In this document: positions 36,061 through 45,666 of the stretch, piece by piece
How positions within the stretch are numbered: position 1 is the stretch's first letter
Layout: every line of letters begins with the position of its first letter
Origin: Verrucomicrobiia bacterium
Lineage (GTDB): Bacteria; Verrucomicrobiota; Verrucomicrobiia; Verrucomicrobiales; DEV007
Assembly (NCBI GenBank): GCA_030427505.1
Contig: JAUICH010000024.1
Span: 26,238 to 90,237 of the forward strand
Direction of reading: 5' to 3'
Length of the DNA stretch: 64,000 nt
Translations under genes and position numbers: made by a program
The notes under the pieces: model-generated
The model's database searches: none
What the model was told of the DNA's origin: nothing
The model's input: only the letters and a program-made list of their open reading frames with translations

Positions 36061-36888
36061 CTACTCGGCCTTTTCTTCGGCGGCGGGTTTCTCTTCCGTT
36101 TCAGGTTCCGCCGGAGGCGCGGGCGCGGGCTTTTCCCCTTCTTTCGGCTCCGCCGGAGGCGGGGTGTTGGACTCCGGTGTGGGTCCGGTCGTTCCAGACT
36201 CTTTAGGAGCACCCGGAGTTTTGGGAGATTCTGGCTTAGGCTCAGCGCTTCCCGGTTTTTCAGCGGCGGGTTTTTCCGGCATGGGTTCCGCGGCTGGCTT
36301 CCCGGGAGCCGGAGCCGGCGCATTCCCGGCGGGAGTAGCGGGCGCGGGCGCCGGAGCCGGTTTCTCTTTCTTCTTCTCCGGAGCGGGCGTGTTTCCAGCC
36401 GGCTTCTCCGTCGCGGGCGCGGGAGCAGGAGCCGTGGCCGGAGCTTCCCCGGCTTTGGCGGGTGCTGCTTCGGCGGGCTTGCCAGAAGGCTTCTCTTCAG
36501 CGGCCGGCGCGGGCGCTGCTGGAGGCGCCGCCAAGGAAGTGGGCGAACCGGGCACTACCACGGCTGACTTGGCGGGCTTCTTACCGGTCAGGTCTTTGAC
36601 CACCAATTCGGTCACGGCATCCACCGGAAGGCGAACCAGACCTTTGGCTTCGTCCACCACGGCGGGTTCGGTCACCAAGGTGGCCTGGGCCGCGTTGACC
36701 TCCTCCGCGAAGGCGTTCCGTTGTTCGATGCGTTCGGCCCGGTAAGCGGGTTCCTTCTGGCGTTTTCCGAACCCTCCACCAATGGCCACGAAAATCACCA
36801 TCAGGACTCCGAAAATGACAAAGAGAAGGACACCGCCCCAGAAACTCTGGAACCGTCCTGAAGGAGAATCTCCCTGTGGTGTGCTCAT
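36061..36888 (-). CDS. Membrane protein with long proline/alanine-rich tail, within the respiratory locus
   Basis: 275 residues. One transmembrane helix (about 16-37, FWGGVLLFVIFGVLMVIFVAIG) is followed by a ~75-residue charged domain (YRAERIEQRNAFAEEVNAAQ ... VRLPVDAVTELVVKDLTG), then ~165 residues of Pro/Ala/Glu/Lys repeats. Placed between actF and ccoN in the same direction. Probably a structural tether for the respiratory complex; no named family. Confidence 0.72.
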   Translation of the reverse strand: MSTPQGDSPSGRFQSFWGGVLLFVIFGVLMVIFVAIGGGFGKRQKEPAYRAERIEQRNAFAEEVNAAQATLVTEPAVVDEAKGLVRLPVDAVTELVVKDLTGKKPAKSAVVVPGSPTSLAAPPAAPAPAAEEKPSGKPAEAAPAKAGEAPATAPAPAPATEKPAGNTPAPEKKKEKPAPAPAPATPAGNAPAPAPGKPAAEPMPEKPAAEKPGSAEPKPESPKTPGAPKESGTTGPTPESNTPPPAEPKEGEKPAPAPPAEPETEEKPAAEEKAE

Positions 36889-36925
36889 AGGTCGCGTTTA
36901 AAAATGTCTCGTTCGGTGGTGGGCC

Positions 36926-38437
36926 TCAGTTAACCAAGTTCAAGGATTCCTCCAAGCGCGGATCCTGGCATGGATACAAGCTGGCCTTGGCCAACCGGCT
37001 CAAAAACAGGAACACCGTCAGGCCGCCCACGGCCACGAAGGCCAGAATGTCGAAGTAGATCGCGCCCGGGATCACCATCTCCTTACCTTGGGTAAGAGAC
37101 GGCCCCCGCTCTGGGATGATGATCCAGTAAATGTCGAGCACGTGCATGCACAGGTTCCACAGGGCGATGCCGGTGAGCACATAAGGAACGGTCTTCACTC
37201 TCCGGAGCAACATGCCCGCAAACGGAAGGAAGAAGTGACCGATCACGAGGAAGCCGATGGCGTAGGCATTCCAGTAGGCGGTGTTGCGTGTCAGGTAGAA
37301 TTTGGTTTCCTCCGTGATGTTGGCATACCAGATCAGGAAGAACTGAGAGAACGCGATATAGGCCCAGAACACCACGAAGGAGAACATCAGCTTACCCATG
37401 ATGTGGTAATGCTCCATGGAAACAACATCCTTCAGGAAGCCCCGGCTCCTTAGCCAGGTAAGCGCGGCAATGAGAATCGCCATCGAGTTCAAGGCCGAGC
37501 CCGCGAAGAGATAGACCCCCCACATGGTGGAAAACCAGGTGTAGTCCAGGGCCATCAACCAGTCCACGACCACAAAGGTCCAGGAGGCCGCAAACAGAGG
37601 CAGGAAGCCGCAGGAACCCCGGCGCATCCAGCGGAAGTAACGGAAGTCCCCCGTCTGGTCCTGTTTGATCGACCAGCTCCGCAGGAAGTAAATGATCCCT
37701 CCCAGCACCAGGAAGTAACCGACGTACCGGGCATACCAGAATACTTCGTTCAGGTAGCCACGCTTCTTGTAGAGCCCGACATTCGCGTGCAACTGGCCCT
37801 CGCTGGCCAATTCCTCAGCCGTGGGCTCGGAAGCCTTCGCCACTTCCAGCTTTCCTTCCGCGGCAATGACCTGCTGTTCCAGGTTGTATTTCTCCCCCGC
37901 GGTCGCGGTGGCGGTGGCGGATTCCTTCTCCTTCTTTGCTTTCACCGCGGCCAGCTTCTTCTCGGCAGCGGCCACGGATTGGCCCCACTCCGCCTTCGCG
38001 GCTTCCAGGTGTTCGGGGCTGGAGTGATCTTTCCCAGCCTGAATCATTTCCTGGCGGGCTTCAAACCATTCCCACAGCGCGTCGCGCGGTCCGGGCAGGA
38101 GCAGCGGAAGCGCCAGGATGAAGTAAAGCGGGATCAGGCTGCCCAGGGTCTCCATGAGACGCCGCACCACGACCCCCCAACCGGAGTTCGTGGCGTGGTG
38201 CAGCAAGGTCCAGAAAATCCCGCCAATGGACAGCGTCATGAAAAACACCACGGCAAACAGCCAGGAATACGCCATGGACTGCTGCATCTGGCCGGGAAGG
38301 AAGAGCCAAAGAATGAAGAACAACGCCGTCAACCCGCCCCCAAGGATCAGGCTGATGCCTTTCACCAGGGCCACCTTGGAAGAATCGAACTTCTCCCCGT
38401 CGTTTGGCAGGTTGTCTACGGACTTAATGGCGCTCAT
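36926..38437 (-). CDS. actF: Alternative complex III, subunit ActF
   Basis: Integral membrane subunit of the quinol:electron-acceptor oxidoreductase, homologous to ActC/NrfD-type proteins. About ten helices are visible. Conserved segments include WFSTMWGVYLFAGSALNS and the C-terminal helix pair with VIPGAIYFDILAFVAVGG. Between the third helix and FWYARYVGYFLV there is a ~110-residue charged insertion (residues ~125-235) with coiled-coil character (AEKKLAAVKAKKEKE). 503 residues, longer than the ~400-450 usual for ActF, mainly because of this insertion. Confidence 0.9.
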   Translation of the reverse strand: MSAIKSVDNLPNDGEKFDSSKVALVKGISLILGGGLTALFFILWLFLPGQMQQSMAYSWLFAVVFFMTLSIGGIFWTLLHHATNSGWGVVVRRLMETLGSLIPLYFILALPLLLPGPRDALWEWFEARQEMIQAGKDHSSPEHLEAAKAEWGQSVAAAEKKLAAVKAKKEKESATATATAGEKYNLEQQVIAAEGKLEVAKASEPTAEELASEGQLHANVGLYKKRGYLNEVFWYARYVGYFLVLGGIIYFLRSWSIKQDQTGDFRYFRWMRRGSCGFLPLFAASWTFVVVDWLMALDYTWFSTMWGVYLFAGSALNSMAILIAALTWLRSRGFLKDVVSMEHYHIMGKLMFSFVVFWAYIAFSQFFLIWYANITEETKFYLTRNTAYWNAYAIGFLVIGHFFLPFAGMLLRRVKTVPYVLTGIALWNLCMHVLDIYWIIIPERGPSLTQGKEMVIPGAIYFDILAFVAVGGLTVFLFLSRLAKASLYPCQDPRLEESLNLVN

Positions 38438-38530
38438 GATGACTGCAAAATCGGTCTCTCTACTGAAAAATCGGATCGGGTTGGCGTAACGATGACTCTG
38501 GCTGCGAGGCGATGCGGTTTCGTTCGTTAC

Positions 38531-39274
38531 TTACTGTTTGGCTGCTTCTTCCGCGGGCTTCGCTTCTTCATCTCCGGCGGGAGCGGCGGTCACGGGCGGC
38601 GCCGCCTGGGCCTGGTCGAACAGAGTCTTCACTTCCGGGTTCGACAGCGGCGCGGAGGACGCGAACTGCAAGGCCTTCACGTAGGCCACGATGGCCCAGC
38701 GGTCTTTCACCGTAATGGTGCCGTTGTAGGGTCCCATCAGCCCTTTCCCATGGGTGATGGTCCAAAAAATCTGCCCCTCAGGCATGGAGACGACCCGGGG
38801 GTCGAGCAGGTTCGCCGTGGGCGGAATGGCCCAGTACTTGGAGACCACCCCCTGGCCGTTGCCGGCTTCGCCATGACAGGGCATGCAATTGATGTGAAAG
38901 CGCTGCTTGCCGCGCGCCAGCAGGACTTCGTCCACCGTCACGGCTTCGGGGAAACCTTCACCGTAGTAATCGCCAAAGGTACCCGTGTTGAAATAGTCAT
39001 CACTGTGGGCCCAGCCAAATTCAGCCACGGCCTTGCCTTCGGCGGCGGTGCCTTCGGGAACCACAAACCCCATCGGCACGGTGCCAGGGACCGGCTTGCG
39101 CTGCGCGGCTTTGCCGTCCACCAGGGGACTCTGCTTCTGGTAGCGCACCTTGTACTGGTGGTCCATGTCCGGGAAAATCTCGAACGGCGGGCTCGAGAAC
39201 TTTTCACGGCGCGGTCCGATGCCCACGAACAACGTGACACTGACAATGAAGGCGATGAGGAAAAACCAGCGCAT
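38531..39274 (-). CDS. actE: Alternative complex III, monoheme cytochrome c subunit ActE
   Basis: 247 residues. An N-terminal helix (FFLIAFIVSVTLFVGI) anchors or exports it, and the cytochrome c domain has CMPCH at 130-134 followed by GEAGNGQG and a Met ligand probably in GLMGPY. The region DMDHQYKVRYQKQSP is typical of ActE. It is the likely electron exit of complex III toward cytochrome c or the oxidase. Lies 6 bases after actD. Confidence 0.92.
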   Translation of the reverse strand: MRWFFLIAFIVSVTLFVGIGPRREKFSSPPFEIFPDMDHQYKVRYQKQSPLVDGKAAQRKPVPGTVPMGFVVPEGTAAEGKAVAEFGWAHSDDYFNTGTFGDYYGEGFPEAVTVDEVLLARGKQRFHINCMPCHGEAGNGQGVVSKYWAIPPTANLLDPRVVSMPEGQIFWTITHGKGLMGPYNGTITVKDRWAIVAYVKALQFASSAPLSNPEVKTLFDQAQAAPPVTAAPAGDEEAKPAEEAAKQ

Positions 39275-39280
39275 GGGTCG

Positions 39281-39823
39281 TTAAAATTCTTCTTCCACCA
39301 GTTCCACTCCGGAAGCCCCGGTGGAGAGGAGGAATTCCTTGGTGTCTGCTTCTTGAAACTTGGCGTCACGAGCCTCGATCACGAGGATGAAACCATCATC
39401 CGAAAAGCGGGCGAATTTCTTGGAACCGAACAGCGGATGATTCCAGCGGGGCAGCATGACGAAAGCCAGCAATCCGAACAGCACCGCAAAGGCGGAAAAG
39501 AGGATCGTCAGCTCGAAGGTCACCGGGAAGAAGGCTGGCACGGTGTTCAAGTTCGTGGGTTTCCCCTGCACCACGGTGGGGTAGAGATCCACCTGAGTGA
39601 AAAACTGAAGGAACAAGGCGGTGCAGAAGCCCGTCAGACCACCACACAGCACCACACCGGACAACCAGGACTTGCCGAGGCCCATGGCGTGATCCATGCC
39701 ATGGACCGGGTACGGGGTGTGGACATCCCATTTCTTATAGCCCGCATCGCGCACCTGTTCGGCGGCGTGGTAAATCGCCGCGGCGCTATCGAATTCGGCT
39801 ACGTAGGCAAAAGCTCGCTTCAT
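39281..39823 (-). CDS. actD: Alternative complex III, subunit ActD
   Basis: 180 residues from ATG 39823 (MKRAFAYVAEFDSAAAIYHAAE); a GTG at 39841 adds six residues. DUF3341 family: the soluble N-terminal part has the HTPYPVHGMDHAMGLGKSWL motif and two transmembrane helices follow (VVLCGGLTGFCTALFLQFF and FELTILFSAFAVLFGLLAFV). Peripheral membrane subunit without cofactors. Confidence 0.92.
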   Translation of the reverse strand: MKRAFAYVAEFDSAAAIYHAAEQVRDAGYKKWDVHTPYPVHGMDHAMGLGKSWLSGVVLCGGLTGFCTALFLQFFTQVDLYPTVVQGKPTNLNTVPAFFPVTFELTILFSAFAVLFGLLAFVMLPRWNHPLFGSKKFARFSDDGFILVIEARDAKFQEADTKEFLLSTGASGVELVEEEF

Positions 39824-39842
39824 GATGGCGGGTTGGCTCACT

Positions 39843-41315
39843 CTAGTGATGACTGGTTTCGACCTCCGGGCCGTCGGGTTGAAGGCCGCGCTTCTTGCGC
39901 AGGGCGGTCCACTCCGGGTAGTGCGGATCGGCCTCTGGCAGGACGCCTTTCACTTCGGCAATCGCGATCACCGGCAGGAAGCGGATAAACAGGAGGAACA
40001 GCGACAGGAAGAGGCCAAAGGTGCCGCAGAACATGAGAATCTCCACCCAGGTGGGCGAGTAGTAGCCCCACTGGCCAGGCAGGAAGTCGCGCGCCAGCGT
40101 GGTGGGAATGATCACGAAACGCTCGAACCACATCCCCGCGTTCACGAAGTTCGCCACGATAAAGACGACCCACAGGTTCTTCCGGGCTTTCTCGAACCAG
40201 AAGATCTGGGGCGAGATGACGTTGCAGAAGAACATGCAGTAATAAGCCCACGTATACGGGCCGTTCACGATCCGGAGGTAGAAGGCGTCAGCCTCAAACT
40301 TGTTCGCTCCGTAGTAGGAGATGAACAGCTCCATGATGTAGGCGTAACCGACAATCGTCCCCGTCAGGAGAATGATCTTCGCCATGTTGTCGATATGCTT
40401 GCCGGTAAACATGTCCTCCAGCCCGTACAGTTTCCGGACGGGAAGCATGAGTGTCAGCACCATCGCAAAGCCGCCGAAGATAGCGCCGGCCACGAAGTAA
40501 GGCGGGAAAATCGTCGTGTGCCAGCCAGGCACCACGGAAGTGGCGAAGTCGAAAGACACCACGGAGTGAACGGAGAGCACCAGAGGCGTGGAAAGGGCGG
40601 CCAGGAGCAGGTAGCCCATCTCGTAGTGGCGCCACTGACGGTTACCCCCGCGCCAGCCGAGGGCGAAGATTCCGTAGAGCGCTTTGCGCAGACCCGCCTT
40701 GGACCGGTCCCGCAGGGTGGCCAGATCGGGAATCAACCCGATATACCAGAAAATGACTGAGACAGTGAAGTAGGTCGAAACCGCGAACACATCCCACAAC
40801 AGCGGGCTCTTGAAGTTCTGCCAGATGGCGTTGGCGTTCGGAATGGGCGCCAGGAACCACACCATCCAGAAACGGCCGACGTGGAACCCGGGATAAATCC
40901 CGGCGCACACCACCGCAAAAAGGGTCATGGCTTCCGCCGAGCGGTTCACCGAGGTCCGCCATCGCTGACGGGTCAGGAAAAGAATGGCGGAGATCAGCGT
41001 CCCGGCGTGACCGATACCGATCCAGAACACGAAGTTCACAATGGCCCAACCCCAGGCGACCGGCTGGTTATTCCCCCAGACCCCCACCCCAGTGGAGACC
41101 AAGTAGACCAGCGTAAACATCAAGCAGCCTGCCAGCACCACGGAAGGCAGAAACAAGATCCACCAGATGAACGGCTGGCGATTCTCCACGATCCCGCAAA
41201 TGCGGTCCGTGATCCACTGCATGGAGCGTTTGTTGAGCACCAGCGACTCGCGCTTGATGCCCTCAAGCTCCGCCGCTTTGACGCCTCCTCTTAGCGTTGT
41301 GGTTTCCGTTGCCAT
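39843..41315 (-). CDS. actC: Alternative complex III, quinol-binding subunit ActC (NrfD/PsrC family)
   Basis: 490 residues with about ten transmembrane helices; the family's [24 protein letters not shown] and [37 protein letters not shown] segments are visible. ActC is the probable quinol oxidation site and couples to the iron-sulfur subunit ActB. Start ATG 41315 ([11 protein letters not shown]). Stop is 61 bases after... the actB stop lies 61 bases upstream, so act genes are closely packed. Confidence 0.94.
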   Translation of the reverse strand: MATETTTLRGGVKAAELEGIKRESLVLNKRSMQWITDRICGIVENRQPFIWWILFLPSVVLAGCLMFTLVYLVSTGVGVWGNNQPVAWGWAIVNFVFWIGIGHAGTLISAILFLTRQRWRTSVNRSAEAMTLFAVVCAGIYPGFHVGRFWMVWFLAPIPNANAIWQNFKSPLLWDVFAVSTYFTVSVIFWYIGLIPDLATLRDRSKAGLRKALYGIFALGWRGGNRQWRHYEMGYLLLAALSTPLVLSVHSVVSFDFATSVVPGWHTTIFPPYFVAGAIFGGFAMVLTLMLPVRKLYGLEDMFTGKHIDNMAKIILLTGTIVGYAYIMELFISYYGANKFEADAFYLRIVNGPYTWAYYCMFFCNVISPQIFWFEKARKNLWVVFIVANFVNAGMWFERFVIIPTTLARDFLPGQWGYYSPTWVEILMFCGTFGLFLSLFLLFIRFLPVIAIAEVKGVLPEADPHYPEWTALRKKRGLQPDGPEVETSHH

Positions 41316-41376
41316 CTGGTGTTAAAAAACTTTCGTTTCGTCTTGTTCCCGCCGCGTTGGGCTTTCGCCCGGTTGC

Positions 41377-44300
41377 TTAGTGCATCTTGGCCGTCATCTG
41401 ACCGACCTTGGCCGCGCCAGGCATCTTCGGATTTGGGTTCTTAATGCGGCCCAGGTAACTGGTCCGGGGACGGGTGCCAATGTATTTCAGCAGGTCGTAG
41501 TTTCGCGGGTTCTGTCCCTCACCCGTGACCGGATCGCCCTTGATCTTCGCGACCATGTCATCCGGGTTCTTCCAGTTACCGAAAGTAATGGCCCCAGTGG
41601 AGCAAGCATCCTGACAGGCTGTGGTAACCGAGTTGGCTGGCACCATAACGTCCGAGGAATCCCGTGCGTCCACTTTGGCGGCGATCTTCGCGGTGCTGAT
41701 CCGCTGCACGCAGTAGGTGCACTTCTCAATCACCCCACGCATCCGGACGGTCACGTTCGGGTTTTTCTGAAGCTGTTCCGTGGTGGTCGCGCGGCCAGCC
41801 GCGGGCGCCAGCGGTCCGAGAGCCAACTTATCGATCGGACGCTTGTTGTAGTCGTAGTAATTGAAGCGGCGCGCCTTATAAGGGCAGTTGTTGGCGCAGT
41901 AACGCGTACCGATACAGCGGTTATAAGTCATCGCGTTCAGCCCGTCGCCCGTGTGCACGGTGGCATTCACGGGGCAGACCGTTTCGCAGGGAGCGTTCTC
42001 GCACTGCACACAAGCCACGGGCTGCGGGATCATTTCCACATTGTCCGGGTCCACCCGGCGGCGGCCCGGCTCGTCACCCTTTTCCTTGGTGAAACTGGAA
42101 ACCGTTTCGGCGTCATACGGGCTGGAAAAGTAGCGGTCCATGCGGATCCAGTGCATCTCACGGCCCCGGGAGACCTGATCTTTCCCAACAATCGGAATGT
42201 TGTTCTCCGCCTGACAGGCAATGCTGCACGCGTTGCAGCCCGTGCAGGCATGAAGATCAACCGTCATCGCCCACTGGTGATTGGGATCGACCTTGAAGAA
42301 GTGCTTCAGCGGATGCGCGGGCTCCGGCGTCGCCTCCGGCTCCATGTAGTTGGGCCCTTTGTAGGCGGAAATGTTTTCCGGAATATGGGCATCCATGCCC
42401 TGGGCCTGAATGAAGCTCTTCCCTTCGTGGCCGTGCGCCTTGGCCTCGGCCATCTTTTTCTCGTCGGCCTCAAACATTTCCAGCGTGCCCTCGCGAGCCA
42501 ACGCGCGGCCTTCCATGCTGTAATGCTCCGCGGTGAAAGCAAGCAAGTGCTCCCCACCCAGGTTGTGAAGCTTCACACCCGTCACGAAATAAGGCTGAGT
42601 GGTCGTGCGCAGCGGGTAAACATTGAACCCGACACCCGTGGCGATGCTGCCGGCGTCCACCGGATCGCCCGCTTCATCCATGAGGGTACCGTAGTAGCCC
42701 AAGGCCAGCATGATGGTATTGTCCGCCTGACCGGGGTTCCGGGTCACCGGCACCTTGAGGGTGCGGCCACCGGAATTCAATTCCAGCATTTGACCATCCT
42801 TGAGACCCAGGTCTTCGGCGGTTTTCCAGGAAACCAGCGCGGCATTGTCCCACGTCAGCTTGGTGATGGGGTCACCCACTTCCTGGAGCCAGCCATTGTT
42901 GGCGTAACGACCATCATAAGTCGCGGAACCCGGAACCAGAATGACTTCCAGGCTTTCGGGATACGGCAGGTCGGCCAGATTCGCCACGGCAGCGGTGGCG
43001 CCCACCTTACCGAAGTCCACGGAACCGGTAGCGGACGGGAAAGACGATCCCGTCAGGAAGCCGTCACGCAGGGTAGCATTCCATGCCTTTTTGACATCTC
43101 CCCCACCCAGAACAGCTTCAAACGTCTTCTTCACCTCCGCCAGAGCGGGAGCATCCGGCGCGGACTGGCCCGGCAGAGGAGCCGCGGGAGCCACTTCTTC
43201 TTTTCCCTCCTCACCCTCCACCGGCGGTTCCGCCAGGAGGCTCAGGTAAAATTCGATTTCCGACACCCCTTCGTAGAGCGGGAAAATCGTAGGCTGCACT
43301 ACGGAATACACCCCGGTAGCGGAAAACAGGTCGCCCCATTCTTCCAGGTAATGCGTGCCCGGCACATGCCAGGTCGCCTTTTGCGCGGTCTGTTTCCGGC
43401 GGGAACTGAGATCCACCGTGGTGATTTTCGCGAAAAGGTCGCCGAAATTCAGGTCAGCAGGCGCGTCGAAAAGCAAATCAGCCTCGGTCGTCAGGATGAG
43501 CTTATCCACCTTGCCGTCGGCAATCGCCTTGGCCAGATTCGGCAAACCGGGATACGACTTCACCCCTGACTTCACCAGCGAAATCAACGCATCCGCACCA
43601 CCCAGACTACCCAGCGAGGCATTCATGGCGGCCACCAAAAGATGCACTTCCTTCGGCTGCTGAGAACCCGCCAGAACCAGCGCCTTACCCTTGGAAGCCG
43701 CCAAATCCTTGGCCACCTCAGCAATCCAATCCATGTCCAGCACCGCCGGGTTGATATTGGCGAGCGCGGGCTTGATCGCGGAAGCCAGAGCATCATCACC
43801 CGCCGCCGCGGCCACCTCCGAGGCCAACGCAATCGACAGCGCCGCCACTTGGCTGGCCGGAAGACGCAGACGATGGTCCGCCATACCCCCCGTAAGAGTA
43901 AAGGCAGGCTCCACCACGTAGAGCCGGTTCATTTTCTCCGGCTTACCTTCCCCGTCGACCTTGCGGCCTTTGGAAAACTCCGCCACGGGATCGTTCCCCA
44001 CCTTGTCCAATCCAATGAAATCGCAGTCCAGCGCAAGAATCTTCTCCGCGCGATCCAGATGCGGCACTTGGCTGACGCCTTCACCGAAAAGCTCAAGCTC
44101 GGCGGCCTTCAGACCAACCGCAGACAACGGCTCGTATTGAAAAACCTGCAACTGAGGGTAGCGCTTCGCCAACGCCTCCAGGAGACGGGCCCGCGTGGGG
44201 GAAGACGATTCCCCGATCAGGAGAGCGGCTTTCTCCCCCTTCCCCTTCAGAAAACCATTCAGAAACCCCGCCTCGAAAGCTTCTTTCGAAGATTTCTCAC

Positions 44301-44793
44301 CTGAATTCAGATACGTTTTGGAGCGGTCCGGATCGTAAAGGTTCAGCACGGACGCCTGCGTGAAGCCATCCGAACCACCGGAAAATTCCGGGTGCAGCCG
44401 GTTGCCGTCCACCTTGGTGGGACGGCCTTCGTGAGTGGTAACCACCAGAGGATCGCAACCACGACCGCCAGGACGAGGCTTAGCCGAAGCAAAGAGCAAC
44501 GGTTTGCCAGGCACGATCCACTCCACGTGCTCGTTATAAGGCACCACATGCAGGAGGGGCCGGCGGCAGCCAGACAACCCAAAGCCCGCCAGCGCGGTGG
44601 CGGCGCCCATGTATTTCAAGAAATTCCGGCGGGACGTTTCCCCAGCCTCAGGATTGTTAAACTCGGCGGCGCCCTGCGGGAACTCCTTGTCCAGCCATTC
44701 GCTGAACTCTGGAGATTTCTCCAATTCACCCAGGCTGCGCCAGTAACGGCGGCCGGTCTCTGGAGTTTCAGGATGATGCCACTGATGTTTCAT
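41377..44793 (-). CDS. actB: Alternative complex III, iron-sulfur/molybdopterin-like fusion subunit ActB
   Basis: 1138 residues. The N-terminus has a Tat-type signal (SRRNFLKYMGAATALAGFGLSGC) with a lipobox-like cysteine. The first ~750 residues are a molybdopterin-oxidoreductase fold that in this family holds no molybdenum. The C-terminal part is a ferredoxin-like domain with four cysteine groups: CTGCNACSIAC, CVQCENAPCETVC, CIGTRYCANNC and CTYC with a later CQDAC, for 4Fe-4S/3Fe-4S clusters. Electrons from quinol at ActC pass through these clusters to the ActA hemes. Confidence 0.95.
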   Translation of the reverse strand: MKHQWHHPETPETGRRYWRSLGELEKSPEFSEWLDKEFPQGAAEFNNPEAGETSRRNFLKYMGAATALAGFGLSGCRRPLLHVVPYNEHVEWIVPGKPLLFASAKPRPGGRGCDPLVVTTHEGRPTKVDGNRLHPEFSGGSDGFTQASVLNLYDPDRSKTYLNSGEKSSKEAFEAGFLNGFLKGKGEKAALLIGESSSPTRARLLEALAKRYPQLQVFQYEPLSAVGLKAAELELFGEGVSQVPHLDRAEKILALDCDFIGLDKVGNDPVAEFSKGRKVDGEGKPEKMNRLYVVEPAFTLTGGMADHRLRLPASQVAALSIALASEVAAAAGDDALASAIKPALANINPAVLDMDWIAEVAKDLAASKGKALVLAGSQQPKEVHLLVAAMNASLGSLGGADALISLVKSGVKSYPGLPNLAKAIADGKVDKLILTTEADLLFDAPADLNFGDLFAKITTVDLSSRRKQTAQKATWHVPGTHYLEEWGDLFSATGVYSVVQPTIFPLYEGVSEIEFYLSLLAEPPVEGEEGKEEVAPAAPLPGQSAPDAPALAEVKKTFEAVLGGGDVKKAWNATLRDGFLTGSSFPSATGSVDFGKVGATAAVANLADLPYPESLEVILVPGSATYDGRYANNGWLQEVGDPITKLTWDNAALVSWKTAEDLGLKDGQMLELNSGGRTLKVPVTRNPGQADNTIMLALGYYGTLMDEAGDPVDAGSIATGVGFNVYPLRTTTQPYFVTGVKLHNLGGEHLLAFTAEHYSMEGRALAREGTLEMFEADEKKMAEAKAHGHEGKSFIQAQGMDAHIPENISAYKGPNYMEPEATPEPAHPLKHFFKVDPNHQWAMTVDLHACTGCNACSIACQAENNIPIVGKDQVSRGREMHWIRMDRYFSSPYDAETVSSFTKEKGDEPGRRRVDPDNVEMIPQPVACVQCENAPCETVCPVNATVHTGDGLNAMTYNRCIGTRYCANNCPYKARRFNYYDYNKRPIDKLALGPLAPAAGRATTTEQLQKNPNVTVRMRGVIEKCTYCVQRISTAKIAAKVDARDSSDVMVPANSVTTACQDACSTGAITFGNWKNPDDMVAKIKGDPVTGEGQNPRNYDLLKYIGTRPRTSYLGRIKNPNPKMPGAAKVGQMTAKMH

Positions 44794-44845
44794 GCGGATC
44801 TGAGAGAACGAGTATCTGGAGAGGAAGGGCCGTTGGCGGACCGAA

Positions 44846-45619
44846 TCAGCGATGACAGGTGGTGCAGTCTTCGGGCGGACGGACGCTCCAGGCTTCTTTC
44901 AACTTGGTTCCGATTTCTTTTTGGGTAAGCGGCCCGTCCTCCGCCATTTCCTCGGAGTAATCCGGCGCCTCGGCGCCATGCCCCTTCGAAAGACCCGTCA
45001 GATAGGCATAGAAGGCCTGCCGGTCGAGATCTTCAGGCTTCCAGTCCAAATTCGTGACCTGATCCAGCGGCCGCAGCGCTTTCTCCGGCTCGCGGTGACA
45101 CTCCAGGCAGAAGCTCATGCTTTGCCCCTTGGCGTGAAACACCACCTCCATCTCATTCACCTTACCGTGGCACTCCACGCAACTGACACCACGGTTCACG
45201 TGCACGGAGTGATTGAAATACGCATAGTCAGGCGTCTGGTGAATCTGCACCCACTGAATGGGTTCGCCGGTGTAGCCCTCGTAGTTCACATCCATGGCCT
45301 GGCGCAGCGGCTCCAGCTTCGGACTGTCGGAAAGCACCTTGCCAGTGGAGTGACAGTTCCAGCAAACCTGGGCGTTCGGAACATTGGAGTGCGCCGAATC
45401 TTCCACGAAGGTGTGGCAGTAACGGCAGTCCATGCCCAGCTGGCCCGCGTGGATGGTGTGCTCGAAAGGGATGGGCTGCTGCGGCTGATAGCCCGCCCGG
45501 CTATACTCCGGCGTGAAGACCCAGAAGAGAACGGCCACCGCAATGGTCCCCATGCAGCCAAGGCCGATCAGGATCTTAATCGGTAACCAGTTTGTCCAGC
45601 GCGGAAAGAAGTTCGGCAT
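44846..45619 (-). CDS. actA: Alternative complex III, pentaheme cytochrome c subunit ActA
   Basis: 257 residues with an N-terminal membrane helix (IKILIGLGCMGTIAVAVLFWVF) and exactly five CXXCH sites, at residues 65, 86, 147, 171 and 252. Typical ActA has five or six hemes. First gene of the act locus, 53 bases before actB, with a promoter and Rex-like operator just upstream. The ATG at 45619 has no clear Shine-Dalgarno, and the predicted leader is only about a dozen bases. Confidence 0.95.
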   Translation of the reverse strand: MPNFFPRWTNWLPIKILIGLGCMGTIAVAVLFWVFTPEYSRAGYQPQQPIPFEHTIHAGQLGMDCRYCHTFVEDSAHSNVPNAQVCWNCHSTGKVLSDSPKLEPLRQAMDVNYEGYTGEPIQWVQIHQTPDYAYFNHSVHVNRGVSCVECHGKVNEMEVVFHAKGQSMSFCLECHREPEKALRPLDQVTNLDWKPEDLDRQAFYAYLTGLSKGHGAEAPDYSEEMAEDGPLTQKEIGTKLKEAWSVRPPEDCTTCHR

Positions 45620-45637
45620 TGCGTCAAAGAAGGCCCG

Positions 45638-45666
45638 TATTTAAGACTTTGTGAAAATTTTCACAA
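45638..45666 (-). promoter_or_regulatory. Promoter of the act operon
   Basis: On the minus strand, TTGTGA (45666-45661) and TAAATA (45643-45638) stand 17 bases apart, a good sigma-70 type spacing. Transcription would start near 45631, about a dozen bases before the actA ATG. The -35 hexamer is also the first half of the Rex-like palindrome, an arrangement expected for repression. Confidence 0.55.
45649..45666. promoter_or_regulatory. Rex-type operator upstream of the respiratory locus
   Basis: Perfect 18-bp palindrome TTGTGAAAATTTTCACAA, 30 bases before the actA start. It matches the published Rex operator consensus TTGTGAA-N4-TTCACAA exactly. Rex is an NADH/NAD+-sensing repressor of respiratory genes in several phyla. 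No rex gene is in this window, so the regulator is inferred. The site covers the presumed -35 and spacer. Confidence 0.75.

Noticed and set aside
37787..39988. Plus-strand frame of 733 codons
   Set aside because: It runs antisense across actF, actE and actD, crossing several gene boundaries.
41380..43569. Plus-strand frame of 729 codons
   Set aside because: Antisense to actB, whose iron-sulfur motifs are unambiguous.
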